Positions 7,722 through 15,996 of a stretch of DNA of 64,000 nt are shown here, piece by piece (the first letter of the stretch is position 1; every line of letters starts with the position of its first letter). The notes under the pieces were generated by a model. That model was given only the letters and a program-made list of their open reading frames with translations. It was not told the origin of the DNA and searched no databases. This stretch comes from Thermus antranikianii DSM 12462 (GTDB taxonomy: Bacteria > Deinococcota > Deinococci > Deinococcales > Thermaceae), in the NCBI RefSeq assembly GCF_000423905.1, contig NZ_AUIW01000002.1, positions 124,001-188,000 on the forward strand, written 5' to 3'. Made by a program: the position numbers and the translations under genes.

Positions 7722-10035
7722 GCCTAAGGGCGAAGGCCGGTTCCTCCCAGGTGGGCCAGGTGAGGGTGAGGGGTGGGGCACCCGGCAGCCACAGGCCGAT
7801 TCCCCCTATGGAAAGGGGCTCGGGGGCGTACCAGGCCAGGCGCTGGCTGGGGTCGGCGATGAGGAGCATGCCCCAGGGGATGCGGATCTCCAAAAGCCCA
7901 TCCTCCCCCAGGGCGAAATCCGCCCTGGGGTCCCGGGCCCCCTCCGGGTCCAGGCCCCGCCTTAGCTGGCCCAGCTCGTAAACGATGCGGGGGTAGTCGG
8001 TGCCGTCCCGGCCGGTGCGCTGGCGGTTGGGCTCGAGGAGGAAGGGCACAAAGGGTCCGGACCCGGGCCGCGTGGCCCCTCGGAAGTGGAGGTATTCCGT
8101 CCCCGGCAGACCGTGGTCCAGCTCTTGGAAGGGGTAGTACCCCTTCTCCACCAGGAGCCTTCCCCCCTCGGCGTTCACCTCCAGGAAGAACTCCGCCCCA
8201 AACCCCTCTGTCACCGCCACCCCGCCGGGCACGGTGTCCAGGTAAAGCCTCAAGGGTAGGGGCCCCCGGTAGAGGAGCCAAAGGTACTCGGGGTCCGCAT
8301 GGGCTTGGAGGAAGCGTGCATCCCCCTGGAGGAGAAAGGGTATGCCCTCCCATTCCCCCGCTTTCCCATCCAGCCGGAAGGCTTCCCTGGCGGTGGCGGC
8401 CATGAGGCCGTAGTTTTCCTCGGGGTCCAGGATGTTGTGCCAGAAGGGGTCGCGACTCGGGACTTCCCATTCCATGAAGAGCCAGTTTCGCTTAAACCAC
8501 TCGTCCATGAGGGCAAACACCATTCCCCCTGCCAGGTCCAAGGAGGCGATGTCCTGCCAAAGGGCCAGAACCTTTTCCGCCTGCTCGGATTCGGAGTGCC
8601 CGCCGTGGTGGAGGCCCTCGGGATGGAAGTGGGCGATGCCCCGGCTGCTGGGCAGGCCGAACTCGGCGATGAGGAGGGGCATCTCCCCGTGGTGGGCTTT
8701 CAAGCGGGCCAGGTAGTTGCGGTAGCGGTTGGGGGCCAGGTCCCGTTCGTTGACCAAAAAATCGGGGTAGTAGGGGTAGACGTGATAGGTGGCGAAGAGG
8801 GTTACTGGGCTTCCTGGGGTAGGCCGTAAGTGGGTGGGGTCTAGGGTAAGGGCGTCCTCTTCATGCAAGGGACCTGCTGGAGGTGGTTCCACCCTTTCCC
8901 CGCGAGCGCGGCGCAGCTCGTACTCTTCCCGAAAGCCCGCCTCGCTCTCCCAGCGGAGGGGGTCCAAAGTGGGCCAGGTGACGAAGCTTAGGGGGCGTGC
9001 GGTTCCATAGGCCTCCCACTCGTAGGTGGCCAGGCGGTCCAGGACCTCGGCCAGGTAGGCTTCGAAGGGGCTCGCCTCTGGGGAGGCCTCGAGGAACCTG
9101 CCCCGGTAGGTGCGGCCTGGGTGGCGCCGGTTATAGGCTTCCACCGAGTAGGGCTCGAACTCCCGCCCCACCACAAGGCCCATGACCCAGGGGGAAACAT
9201 CCGCGGTGTAGTCCCCATGGGCGTGGCCCGGGCGGGGTGGGCGGCTGAGGTTTCCGTGGAGGGCGTCCAGGACCTCCCGGCCTTCCAGAAGAAATTTCTC
9301 CAGGAAAGGTCCTTCCCAATCCTCGTAACCTTCCTCTTCGGGAAGCTCGGTCCAGATTCCCTGGAACAGGTAGAGGGGCCGGTCTGAGTGGAGCCGGTTG
9401 TGGCCCAAAAGGGCCCGGTAGAAGGCTGGGGGCAAAAGGGTATAGGTGCGCACCGCGTTGGCCCCCATGGCGGAAAGGAGCTCCAGCCAGGCCCGGTAGA
9501 GGGCTTCTTCCCCGGGAAACCCTGCGGGAAAGCGGCCGGGCAGGGCTACTCCCAGGTTCACCCCCCGCACCTGGAAGGGCTTCTCCCCGATCCAAAACCT
9601 CCCCTTTTCCGCACGGAAAGGGGGTGGGTTCTTGCGGGCCTTTGGGGTGGGGGCGGGGGGTGGGGGCATGCCCTTTAAGATCTCCTCCGCATCCCGGTAA
9701 CCTTGTCTTAAAGCCCAGTCCAGGGCGCTTCTGGCTCCTTCCCAATCCCCCAACGCCCTCAGGACCAGGCCAAAGCCATAGAGGGCCTCGCCACCTCCCT
9801 TCAAGGTGCCCACCAGGCGGCTAAAGGTGAAGAGGGCTTCCTCCAGGCGTCCTAAGCGGTACTGGGCAAAACCCGCAAGGAGCAAGGCCTCCTCCGGGGG
9901 GTCGTAGCCCTTGAGAAGCGGGCCAAGCCGGGCCAGGACCCCGGCCATATCCCCTTGGGCGTAGAGCCTGCGAGCGTCCTCCAAAGGTGTGGCCAGGGCG
10001 AGGCCGAGGAGGAGCAGAAAGCCTAGGGTGCGCAA
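7672..10035 (-). CDS. Exported TPR protein with a glycoside-hydrolase-like (clan A) barrel
   Basis: A 787-residue protein starting at a TTG. Residues 1-15 (MRTLGFLLLLGLALA) form a signal peptide; residues about 17-120 are TPR-like helical repeats (EEALLLAGFAQYRLGRLEEAL, GEALYGFGLVLRALGDWEGA); a Pro-rich linker follows. From about 140 a TIM-barrel-like domain begins with FQVRGVNLGVALPGRFP, ANAVRTYTLLPPAFY, VMGLVVGREFEPYS (possible acid/base Glu), FATYHVYPYYPDF and LLIAEFGLPSSRG, where the Glu fits a clan A nucleophile. The last 230 residues are beta-rich. Likely acts on a cell-surface polysaccharide, but substrate and activity are unproven. It follows an acyl-CoA synthetase gene by three bases. 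Confidence 0.7.
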   Translation of the reverse strand: MRTLGFLLLLGLALATPLEDARRLYAQGDMAGVLARLGPLLKGYDPPEEALLLAGFAQYRLGRLEEALFTFSRLVGTLKGGGEALYGFGLVLRALGDWEGARSALDWALRQGYRDAEEILKGMPPPPAPTPKARKNPPPFRAEKGRFWIGEKPFQVRGVNLGVALPGRFPAGFPGEEALYRAWLELLSAMGANAVRTYTLLPPAFYRALLGHNRLHSDRPLYLFQGIWTELPEEEGYEDWEGPFLEKFLLEGREVLDALHGNLSRPPRPGHAHGDYTADVSPWVMGLVVGREFEPYSVEAYNRRHPGRTYRGRFLEASPEASPFEAYLAEVLDRLATYEWEAYGTARPLSFVTWPTLDPLRWESEAGFREEYELRRARGERVEPPPAGPLHEEDALTLDPTHLRPTPGSPVTLFATYHVYPYYPDFLVNERDLAPNRYRNYLARLKAHHGEMPLLIAEFGLPSSRGIAHFHPEGLHHGGHSESEQAEKVLALWQDIASLDLAGGMVFALMDEWFKRNWLFMEWEVPSRDPFWHNILDPEENYGLMAATAREAFRLDGKAGEWEGIPFLLQGDARFLQAHADPEYLWLLYRGPLPLRLYLDTVPGGVAVTEGFGAEFFLEVNAEGGRLLVEKGYYPFQELDHGLPGTEYLHFRGATRPGSGPFVPFLLEPNRQRTGRDGTDYPRIVYELGQLRRGLDPEGARDPRADFALGEDGLLEIRIPWGMLLIADPSQRLAWYAPEPLSIGGIGLWLPGAPPLTLTWPTWEEPAFALRLKPLYFRLRESWQGGP

Positions 10036-10038
10036 GGG

Positions 10039-11937
10039 CTAACTTTCCCGGGAAGCCTGGCGGATGGCCTCCACCGCCTCGGGGTTCTCCAGGGCCGAGA
10101 GATCCCCGGGGTCCTGGCCCAAGTAGACCGCCCGCACCACCCGGCGCATCACCTTGGCGTTTCGGGTTTTGGGCAGGTCGGGGACGAAGAGAACCCTTTC
10201 CGGCTTTAAGGGTTTGCCCAGGGCCTCCGCCACCCGGTCGGCCACCGCCTGGGCCAGCTCGGGGGTAGGGGAGAAGCCGGGCTTCAGCACGGCGAAGATC
10301 ACGATGGCCTCCCCCTTGACCGGATGGGGTACCCCGATGGCGGCGCATTCCTTCAGGGCCGGGTGGGCGATGGCGGCGGTTTCCACCTCGGCGGGCCCCA
10401 CCCGCTTGCCCGCCACCTTTAGGGTGTCGTCGCTCCGGCCTAGGATGAAGAAGTGGCCTTCCTCATCCTGTAGGGCCAGATCCCCGTGAATCCAAATCCC
10501 GGGGATGCGGGAGAAATAGGTGTCCAGGTACCGGGCTTCGTCCTGCCAGAACCCCTTGGTCATGCCGGGCCAGGGCTTGAGCACCGCAAGCTCCCCCACC
10601 TGGCCCGCCACGGGTTTCCCCTCCGGGTCCAGCACCGCCGCGGCCATCCCGGGCACGGCGGTGTTGAAGCCCATGGGCTTGATGGGTTTGACCAGAACAT
10701 TGCCCAGGATGCCTCCGGAGACCTCCGTTCCCCCGGAGTAGTTTACAATGGGCCTCTTTTCCTTCCCCACCGTTCGGAAGAACCAGAGGTAGGGCTCGAG
10801 GTTCCAGGGCTCCCCGGTGGAGCCGAGAACCCGAAGGGAGCTCAGGTCATGGGCCCGGATGGGCTCCTCCCCTAAGGGGATCAAGGCCCGCACCAGGGTG
10901 GGGGAGAGGCCTAAGTGGGTGAGGCGGTGCGCTTCCACTATCCGCCAAAGCCTTTCCGGTCCCGGGTAGTCGGGGGCGCCGTCGTAAAGGTACACCGTGG
11001 CCCCCAGGATCAGCCCTCCCAGGATGGCCCAGGGTCCCATCATCCAGCCCAGGTCCGTGAACCAGAAGAGGCGGTCCCCCTTCCTCAGGTCAAAGAGAAG
11101 GGCCAGGTCAAGGGCAGCCTTGAGGGGGAAGCCCGCATGGTAATGGACGGTTCCCTTGGGCCGGCCCGTGGTGCCGGAGGTGTAGATGAGCATGAAGGGG
11201 TCCATGCTTTCCATCTCCTCCGGGGGGAGGGGCTCACCCTTTAAGGATGCGTAGTCCACTTCCCCAGCTTCCAGGGGCAGGCCCAGCCGGCGTACCACCA
11301 AAAGATGAGGGGTTTCCGCCAGGGCCTGGGCCCTACGGGCCTCGAGGAGGAGCTCCACCCTTCTTCCCCGGCGGTGGAAGCCATCCTGCACCGCCAGGAG
11401 CTTGGCCTTGGCGTCCTTAAGCCGCACCGCCGCCGCCTCGGCGGCGTAGCCGGAGAAGATGGGGATGGCGATGGCCCCAAGCCAGGCGGTGGCCAGGAGG
11501 AGGATGGCCGCCTCGAGGCCCATGGGGAACCACAGGCCCACCCGGTCCCCTCGCTCCACGCCCAGGGCCCGAAGCCCTGCCGCCACCCGTTCCACTTCTT
11601 TTAAAACCTCCCCGTAGGTGAGGGTGCGCACCCCACCCTCCTCGGTTTCGTGGATGAGGGCTAAGGCGGTGGGCTCGTGGCTGAGGGCCGCCTCCACCAG
11701 GTTGAGACGCCCTCCCACGAAGAAGCGGGGGAAGGGGAAACCGCCTTCTATAACCCGCTCGTAGGGTTTGCGCCAGGGTAGGCCCAGGTGGGTGAAGAAC
11801 TGGTGGTAAAAATCCTCAGCTTCCTCCACGCTATAGCGGTAGAAGGCCTCGTAGTCCTGGAAACCCAGGGCCTCCATGAATCGGAAGAGCCTGGTGGCCT
11901 GGATCTCCTCCGGATTGGGATACCAGATGGGCTCCAT
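10039..11937 (-). CDS. Acyl-CoA synthetase (acetyl-CoA synthetase-like AMP-forming ligase)
   Basis: AMP-forming ligases activate a carboxylate with ATP and CoA. The 632 residues include an N-terminal acetyl-CoA-synthetase-type extension (AFYRYSVEEAEDFYHQFF), the P-loop-like YTSGTTGRPKGTVHY, YSGGTEVSGG, the GDLALQDEEGHFFILGRSDD core motif and the C-terminal catalytic lysine region KTRNAKVMRR. The length and the C-terminal motif are like acetyl- or acetoacetyl-CoA synthetases, but the exact acid is not readable from sequence. ATG start after GGAGG; it begins at the base next to the kinase stop codon, so the two are translationally coupled. Confidence 0.9.
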   Translation of the reverse strand: MEPIWYPNPEEIQATRLFRFMEALGFQDYEAFYRYSVEEAEDFYHQFFTHLGLPWRKPYERVIEGGFPFPRFFVGGRLNLVEAALSHEPTALALIHETEEGGVRTLTYGEVLKEVERVAAGLRALGVERGDRVGLWFPMGLEAAILLLATAWLGAIAIPIFSGYAAEAAAVRLKDAKAKLLAVQDGFHRRGRRVELLLEARRAQALAETPHLLVVRRLGLPLEAGEVDYASLKGEPLPPEEMESMDPFMLIYTSGTTGRPKGTVHYHAGFPLKAALDLALLFDLRKGDRLFWFTDLGWMMGPWAILGGLILGATVYLYDGAPDYPGPERLWRIVEAHRLTHLGLSPTLVRALIPLGEEPIRAHDLSSLRVLGSTGEPWNLEPYLWFFRTVGKEKRPIVNYSGGTEVSGGILGNVLVKPIKPMGFNTAVPGMAAAVLDPEGKPVAGQVGELAVLKPWPGMTKGFWQDEARYLDTYFSRIPGIWIHGDLALQDEEGHFFILGRSDDTLKVAGKRVGPAEVETAAIAHPALKECAAIGVPHPVKGEAIVIFAVLKPGFSPTPELAQAVADRVAEALGKPLKPERVLFVPDLPKTRNAKVMRRVVRAVYLGQDPGDLSALENPEAVEAIRQASRES

Positions 11938-12780
11938 TTATTTCCTCCAAAAAAAGGGAAACCCCTTGCGTCTGCCTGGGGTTTCGTCCACCTTCTTGTC
12001 CTGAGGGTTCCCCAGTGCCTCGATAAAACCCTTGACGTCCAGGCGCTCCTCCGGATTTTTGGCTAAAAGGCGCCTCAAGGCCTTGTCCAGCCTGGAAGGA
12101 AGGGAAGTGGGAGGGGGAGAAAGGAGGAGGTGGGCGTTGCGGAGAGCGTCCAGGGTTTCCCCCTGGAAAGGTCGCCTGCCCGTGAGGAGCTCGTAGGCCA
12201 TTATCCCAAAGCTGTAGGCGTCGCTTTTGGGGCTGGGCCTGGCCCCCAGGAAGAGTTCGGGGGCCAGGTAGTGGGGGCTTCCCGCATACTCCGAGGAAGC
12301 CTCCGCCAAGGGGCGCACGGTGCCCAGGTCCCCGAGCTTGTAGCCTTCTTTCCCCACGAACACGTTGGAGGGTTTCACATCCTGGTGAAGGAAGCCCTTT
12401 CCGTGCAGGAAGAGCAAGGCCTGCCCCACCTGCAAAAGCGCCCGCATGGCCTCCTCCTGGCTTAGGGGACCCTTGAGGAGGCGTTCCTCCAGGGTGCCTG
12501 CCTCCAGGTACTCCAGGGCCAGAAAGGCTTCCTCGCCGAAGGGTATCCCGTAAAGCCCTTGCACCAGGTGGGGGTGCTTCAGGGAAAGGCTAAGGGAAAC
12601 CTCCCGGGCAAACCGCTCGGCAAGCTTGGGATCCTGCCTTACCTCCTTGCGGGGAAGCTTGAGGGCTACTTTTTGCCCATCGGGAGCCTCCGCCAGGTAA
12701 ACCTGGGCAGTCTGCCCCAAACCCAGGAGCATCTGCAGGCGGAAGTCCTTGCGCTTCAGGCTAGTCAAGGACCAACACAC
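11938..12780 (-). CDS. Soluble Ser/Thr (Hanks-type) protein kinase, non-RD variant
   Basis: A 280-residue minimal kinase without membrane helix or PASTA domains. Visible elements are the Gly-rich loop LGLGQTAQVYLAEA, the ATP-anchoring Lys in VALKLP, the helix-C Glu in FAREVSLS, the catalytic loop HQDVKPSN and the metal-binding GDLGTVR (DLG in place of DFG), then the APE-like YLAPELF. The Arg of HRD is Gln, so activation-loop phosphorylation may not be needed. The start is uncertain: GTG at 12780 overlaps the upstream gene by 20 bases and an in-frame TTG at 12768 by 8. It sits between a metallo-hydrolase and an acyl-CoA synthetase, whose product could be a substrate (inference). Confidence 0.88.
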   Translation of the reverse strand: MCWSLTSLKRKDFRLQMLLGLGQTAQVYLAEAPDGQKVALKLPRKEVRQDPKLAERFAREVSLSLSLKHPHLVQGLYGIPFGEEAFLALEYLEAGTLEERLLKGPLSQEEAMRALLQVGQALLFLHGKGFLHQDVKPSNVFVGKEGYKLGDLGTVRPLAEASSEYAGSPHYLAPELFLGARPSPKSDAYSFGIMAYELLTGRRPFQGETLDALRNAHLLLSPPPTSLPSRLDKALRRLLAKNPEERLDVKGFIEALGNPQDKKVDETPGRRKGFPFFWRK

Positions 12781-13435
12781 CCCCTGGTTTCAGGGCGTGG
12801 CCCTCCACTCCCTTCTCCTTGGCCTTGGCGGCGAAGGCCTCCCCGTCCTGCTGGATGGGGGGGAAGGTGTTGTAGTGGATGGGCACCACCCGCTTGGGTT
12901 TTACGAGCTCCAGGGCCTTTAGGGCGTCTTCCGGTCCCATGGTGAAGTGGTCGCCGATGGGCAGGAAGGCCAGGTCCAGGCCCAGCTCCCCGATGAGGCG
13001 CATGTCGGAGAAGAGGGCGGTGTCCCCGGCATGGTAGATGCGCTTGCCGCCAAGTTCCACCACCACCCCCATGGGCATGCCCCCGTAGGTGCCGTCAGGG
13101 AAGCTAGAGGAGTGCCAGGCGGGGAACCACTTGAGCCAGCCCCCGGGGAAGCGGTAGGTGCCCCCGATGTTCATGGGCACTGCCTTGGCCCCGTGCTTCT
13201 CCGCGTAGGTGGCGATCTCAAAGGTGGAAACCACCGTGCCTCCTTTCTTGGACAGGGCCACGGCGTCGCCGAAGTGGTCCCCGTGGGCGTGGGTAACCAG
13301 GATGAGGTCCGCCTGTACCTCCCCCACCCCCACCGGGGCCACGGGGTTCCCGGTGAGGAAGGGATCGATGACCACCTTGGTCTTGCCGTCGGAAAGCCAG
13401 ACCGCCGAGTGGCCCAGGTACCGGATCTCCAGCAT
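12761..13435 (-). CDS. UPF0173 metal-dependent hydrolase (metallo-beta-lactamase fold)
   Basis: The 224-residue protein has the UlaG-like MBL fold: EIRYLGHSAVWLSDG at the N-terminus, the metal-binding THAHGDHFGDA motif, YHAGDTALFSDM and the late HYNTFPP histidine. Family members hydrolyse phosphodiesters or lactones, but UPF0173 substrates are generally unknown. The ATG at 13435 is preferred over GTG at 13441 because GGGAGG lies five bases upstream. A TATAGT box 20 bases upstream gives it its own promoter inside an otherwise continuous operon. Confidence 0.92.
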   Translation of the reverse strand: MLEIRYLGHSAVWLSDGKTKVVIDPFLTGNPVAPVGVGEVQADLILVTHAHGDHFGDAVALSKKGGTVVSTFEIATYAEKHGAKAVPMNIGGTYRFPGGWLKWFPAWHSSSFPDGTYGGMPMGVVVELGGKRIYHAGDTALFSDMRLIGELGLDLAFLPIGDHFTMGPEDALKALELVKPKRVVPIHYNTFPPIQQDGEAFAAKAKEKGVEGHALKPGGVLVLD

Positions 13436-13455
13436 AGGCACCTCCCTTAAGAGGC

Positions 13456-13461
13456 ACTATA
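13456..13461 (-). promoter_or_regulatory. -10 box of an internal promoter before the UPF0173 gene
   Basis: On the minus strand TATAGT lies at 13461-13456, with a 20-base space to the ATG that carries GGGAGG. The transcript would have a short normal leader. The box overlaps the end of the upstream small gene. No clear -35 was found. Confidence 0.45.
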
Positions 13462-13828
13462 CCGGAGAGGAGGGCATTTGGGAAAGGGACCGCTCTAAGC
13501 TTTTATAGAAGAGGAGTTCCAGGATGCGGGCGAAGGCCCGCTCCCCCCAGGTCCGGCCCTCGGGGAGGACCAGACTGAGCTCCAGTTCCAGCTCCAGCCC
13601 CTTCGTGCCCGAAAACACCCGGCCCTCCACCTTGAGGGAAGGTGGGGGGAGGAGCTTGGCCTCGAGGTGCTCTCCTTTAAGCCTCGAGGCGAAGGGAAGG
13701 GCCACCTCCCCCAGCACGGGGTTTTCCTGCCGGAAGACCCCCCGGACCTCGTCTCCTTCCAGCTGGAGTTCCAGGGGTACACCCTGGGGAGGATGGCCGT
13801 TCGGGATGAGGTGCAGCCTAACCTTCAT
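13457..13828 (-). CDS. Small unknown protein (123 aa)
   Basis: Not recognised. The protein is soluble, starts MKVRLHLIPNGHPPQG and shows alternating hydrophobic/polar stretches suggesting a beta-sandwich or SRPBCC-like fold (LELQLEGDEVRGVF, LKVEGRVFSGTKGLELELEL), then a C-terminal helix (FARILELLFYKSLERSL). I chose the ATG at 13828, which overlaps the upstream stop as ATGA and follows GGAAGG, over the upstream ATG at 13840. It lies between another small unknown and the UPF0173 gene in an apparent operon. Confidence 0.7.
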   Translation of the reverse strand: MKVRLHLIPNGHPPQGVPLELQLEGDEVRGVFRQENPVLGEVALPFASRLKGEHLEAKLLPPPSLKVEGRVFSGTKGLELELELSLVLPEGRTWGERAFARILELLFYKSLERSLSQMPSSPV

Positions 13829-14034
13829 CCTTCCACCCATTCCACCCGTACCCGGCCTTCCTTGGCCAGGCGGGCCACCTCGGCGTCTGGGATGTTCAAG
13901 AGCCTGGGCAGCTCCCGGAAGCGGGGCGTGGCCGAGGCCAGGCCCACCCGCACCACCAGGACCTCTTCCTCCTCGGCCCGGCCGATCCGCCAGACCAGGT
14001 ACTGGCCCAGGGCTTCCAACAGATCCTTCTCCAC
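13825..14034 (-). CDS. Small unknown protein (69 aa), first gene of the kinase operon
   Basis: A 69-residue, mostly helical protein with GTG start. The sequence has an acidic cluster (RAEEEEVLVVRVG) and a C-terminal half (LPRLLNIPDAEVARLAKEGRVRVEW) that could form a small helix-turn-helix. No family is recognised. It appears to begin the operon leading through the kinase to the TPR-glycosidase gene, and its stop overlaps the next start by ATGA. A -10 box six bases before the GTG suggests a leaderless mRNA. Confidence 0.65.
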   Translation of the reverse strand: MEKDLLEALGQYLVWRIGRAEEEEVLVVRVGLASATPRFRELPRLLNIPDAEVARLAKEGRVRVEWVEG

Positions 14035-14040
14035 CCCCTT

Positions 14041-14046
14041 AGTCTA
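14041..14046 (-). promoter_or_regulatory. -10 box for a leaderless start at 14034
   Basis: Minus-strand TAGACT (14046-14041) is separated by six bases from the GTG at 14034. It faces the GATAAT box of the divergent gene 20 bases away. Confidence 0.45.
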
Positions 14047-14065
14047 TCCCGGGGCGGCCTTGGGG

Positions 14066-14071
14066 GATAAT
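14066..14071 (+). promoter_or_regulatory. -10 box for a leaderless start at 14080
   Basis: GATAAT at 14066-14071 lies eight bases before the ATG at 14080. The spacing supports that ATG rather than the in-frame ATG at 14074. Confidence 0.4.
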
Positions 14072-14079
14072 GGATGGGG

Positions 14080-14487
14080 ATGCTCCTCGAGGTGGCCTTT
14101 GCTGGCCTTGCCCCCTGGGTTTTCTGGGCAGGGGTGGGGCTTATCGTCTTGGGCATTGTCCTGGGGGAGACTCCCTGGGTTGCCCTGGTTCTCCTTTACC
14201 CCTGGTGGCGGCTCAGGCAGGGCTGGCGGTTAAGGCTTTTCCCCGATCACCTGAGCCTTCACCCCCCTTTGGGTCTCAGCCGCCGGATCCCCCTGGAGGG
14301 GGTGCGGGAGGTGGGGGTGGCCTACTGGCCGGCAGGGCCCTTTTCCCGGGGGAGGCGGGCTTTGGTTCTCCACCTGGAGAACGGGGAGGGATTACCCCTT
14401 CCCGTGCCTGATCCCGAGGCCCTGGCGGCCCGGATCAGAGAACTTCTAAGAGGGCGAACTTCAGGTAGTGGGTTTCGGGATGGTTGA
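14080..14487 (+). CDS. Small membrane protein with PH-like (bPH) domain
   Basis: A 135-residue protein with two N-terminal membrane helices ([24 protein letters not shown] and [13 protein letters not shown]), then a cytosolic part containing [14 protein letters not shown] and [13 protein letters not shown], which resembles bacterial PH domains of the YdbT/DUF304 kind. Function is unknown. Its 3' end overlaps the convergent methyltransferase gene by 53 bases. Start 14080 is preferred because of the -10 spacing; 14074 is the alternative. Confidence 0.65.
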   Translation: MLLEVAFAGLAPWVFWAGVGLIVLGIVLGETPWVALVLLYPWWRLRQGWRLRLFPDHLSLHPPLGLSRRIPLEGVREVGVAYWPAGPFSRGRRALVLHLENGEGLPLPVPDPEALAARIRELLRGRTSGSGFRDG

Positions 14488-15580
14488 GGAGGATGGGATG
14501 GTCCCATCCCTGCCCCCGTTTCTCCACCACCCTCAGGCTGCGATGGGCGTCTTTCGCTGCGTCAGCGAGCATCTGGTAAAAGAGGGGCTCGGTCAGGTGG
14601 TGGCTGCAGCTACTGGTGGCCAACAGGCCCCCTTCCTTGAGGAGCTTGATGGCCCGGAGGTTCACCTCCTTATAGGCCCTGTAGGCCCTTTCCAGATCCT
14701 TTTTCCCCTTGGCGAAGGCGGGTGGGTCCAGCACGATGAGGTCAAACCGCTCCCCTGCCTTCTCCAGGGCCCTTAGATGGTCGAAGGCGTTGGCTTCCAC
14801 CGTCATGAGGGAAAGCCCATTCAGCCTGGCGTTTTCCTCCGCCTGCCTCAGGGCCTCGGCGGAGCTGTCCACGCTGATCACCTCCTTGAAGCCCAGGGCC
14901 AAGTGTAGCCCGAAGTTACCCGTATAGCTAAACACGTCCAGGGCCCTTTCCCCGTGGAACCTTTCCATGAGGATCCGGTTGTCCCGCTGGTCCAGGTAGG
15001 CCCCGGTTTTCTGGCCTCCCGTCAGGTCCACCAGGTAGCGGACCTGGCCTTCCTTCACCGCTACCCGTTCGGGGGCCTGGCCCAGGAGGGGCCGGACGTA
15101 AAGGGGGAGGCCCTCGAGTTCCCGGACCTTGGCGTCGTTTTTGGCCAGAAGGCTTTTGGCCAGGGGTTTGAGCCTCTCGGCCACCTGGGGCAAAAGGGCT
15201 TCCCAGGCATAGGCGGTGGACTGCAGGACCAGGTGGCCGGCGTAGTAGTCCACCACCAGACCCGGCAGGAAATCCCCCTCGGCGTGGGCCAGGCGGAAGC
15301 CTCCTTCGGGCTCCTTTTCCAGTGCGGGGAGGCGTCGGGACAAGGCCTTGTCCAGGTTCTCCAAGAGCGCTTCCACCGGGTCCCTTGCCGGTCGGAAGCG
15401 GTAGGCCCGCACGCTGAGGTCGCTGGTGGGGTTGAAGAGGGCCAGGGCCAGAAAGCGCTTACCCCAGTAAACGGGATAAAGGCCCGGCTCCTCGGGGCCC
15501 GAAAGCACATCGCGGCGAAAGACCCAAAGGTGCCGGGCCAGGAGGCGTTGGGCTCCTCTTTCGTTGACGAGAATCCGCAC
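14435..15580 (-). CDS. RlmI/RlmO-family 23S rRNA m5C methyltransferase
   Basis: These SAM-dependent enzymes methylate a cytosine of 23S rRNA. The 381-residue protein has an N-terminal PUA-like RNA-binding domain (residues 1-70), a middle domain ([15 protein letters not shown]) and a Rossmann methyltransferase domain: [17 protein letters not shown] (SAM loop), [27 protein letters not shown] and a SSCSHH motif with the candidate catalytic Cys. Whether this is the C1962 (RlmI) or C1942 (RlmO) enzyme cannot be decided here. GTG start; a TATACT box six bases upstream inside a perfect palindrome suggests leaderless initiation. Divergent from the V-ATPase operon. Confidence 0.88.
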   Translation of the reverse strand: MRILVNERGAQRLLARHLWVFRRDVLSGPEEPGLYPVYWGKRFLALALFNPTSDLSVRAYRFRPARDPVEALLENLDKALSRRLPALEKEPEGGFRLAHAEGDFLPGLVVDYYAGHLVLQSTAYAWEALLPQVAERLKPLAKSLLAKNDAKVRELEGLPLYVRPLLGQAPERVAVKEGQVRYLVDLTGGQKTGAYLDQRDNRILMERFHGERALDVFSYTGNFGLHLALGFKEVISVDSSAEALRQAEENARLNGLSLMTVEANAFDHLRALEKAGERFDLIVLDPPAFAKGKKDLERAYRAYKEVNLRAIKLLKEGGLLATSSCSHHLTEPLFYQMLADAAKDAHRSLRVVEKRGQGWDHPILLNHPETHYLKFALLEVL

Positions 15581-15601
15581 CGCTTAAGTATACTTAAGCG
15601 G
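15580..15601. promoter_or_regulatory. 22-bp perfect palindrome with back-to-back -10 boxes
   Basis: CCGCTTAAGTA (15580-15590) is followed directly by its exact reverse complement (15591-15601). The centre AGTATACT gives TATACT on both strands. On the minus strand TATACT is six bases from the methyltransferase GTG, which itself is the edge of the palindrome. It may be an operator, a bidirectional promoter, or both. Confidence 0.7.
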
Positions 15602-15607
15602 GGTTGG

Positions 15608-15636
15608 TTGACGTTTGCCCCAAAGGCCGGTATCCT
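15608..15636 (+). promoter_or_regulatory. Promoter of the V-ATPase operon
   Basis: TTGACG (15608-15613) and TATCCT (15631-15636) are separated by exactly 17 bases, a close match to the housekeeping sigma consensus. The expected start near 15643 gives a leader of about 40 bases with GGGAGGGG before atpG. The palindrome lies immediately upstream of the -35. Confidence 0.75.
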
Positions 15637-15681
15637 ATCCGGCAGGCGCGGTTTGCGCATCTTTTCACGAAGGGAGGGGCA

Positions 15682-15996
15682 ATGGGAGGCCTGGGACTTA
15701 TCAAGAGCCTGGCGGAAAAGGAAAGGGAGCTATTGGCTCGCCTCGAGGCCGCCAAGAAGGAGGCCGAGGCCCTGGTGGGGCAGGCCGAGGCGGAGGCCAG
15801 GGCCCTTTTGGAGGAGGCCGAGGCCAAGGCTAAGGCCCTGGAGGCCGAGTACCGGGAGCGGGAGGCCAAGGAAACCGAGGCCATCCTGGCTCGCTACCGG
15901 GCCCAGGCGGAGGCCGAGGCCAAGGCGGTGAAGGAGAAAGCAGGGGCCCGGTTGGAGGAGGCCGTGGCCCTGGTTCTGAAGGAGGTTTTGCCGTGA
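15682..15996 (+). CDS. atpG: V/A-type ATP synthase subunit G (peripheral stalk)
   Basis: A 104-residue protein, nearly all coiled coil with Ala/Glu/Lys heptads (EAAKKEAEALVGQAEAEARA). In Thermus-type V/A-ATPases subunit G pairs with E to form the peripheral stalks that hold the A3B3 head still against the rotor. The ATG at 15682 follows GGGAGGGG. It is the first gene of a nine-gene operon, and its stop overlaps the next start (GTGA). Confidence 0.9.
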   Translation: MGGLGLIKSLAEKERELLARLEAAKKEAEALVGQAEAEARALLEEAEAKAKALEAEYREREAKETEAILARYRAQAEAEAKAVKEKAGARLEEAVALVLKEVLP

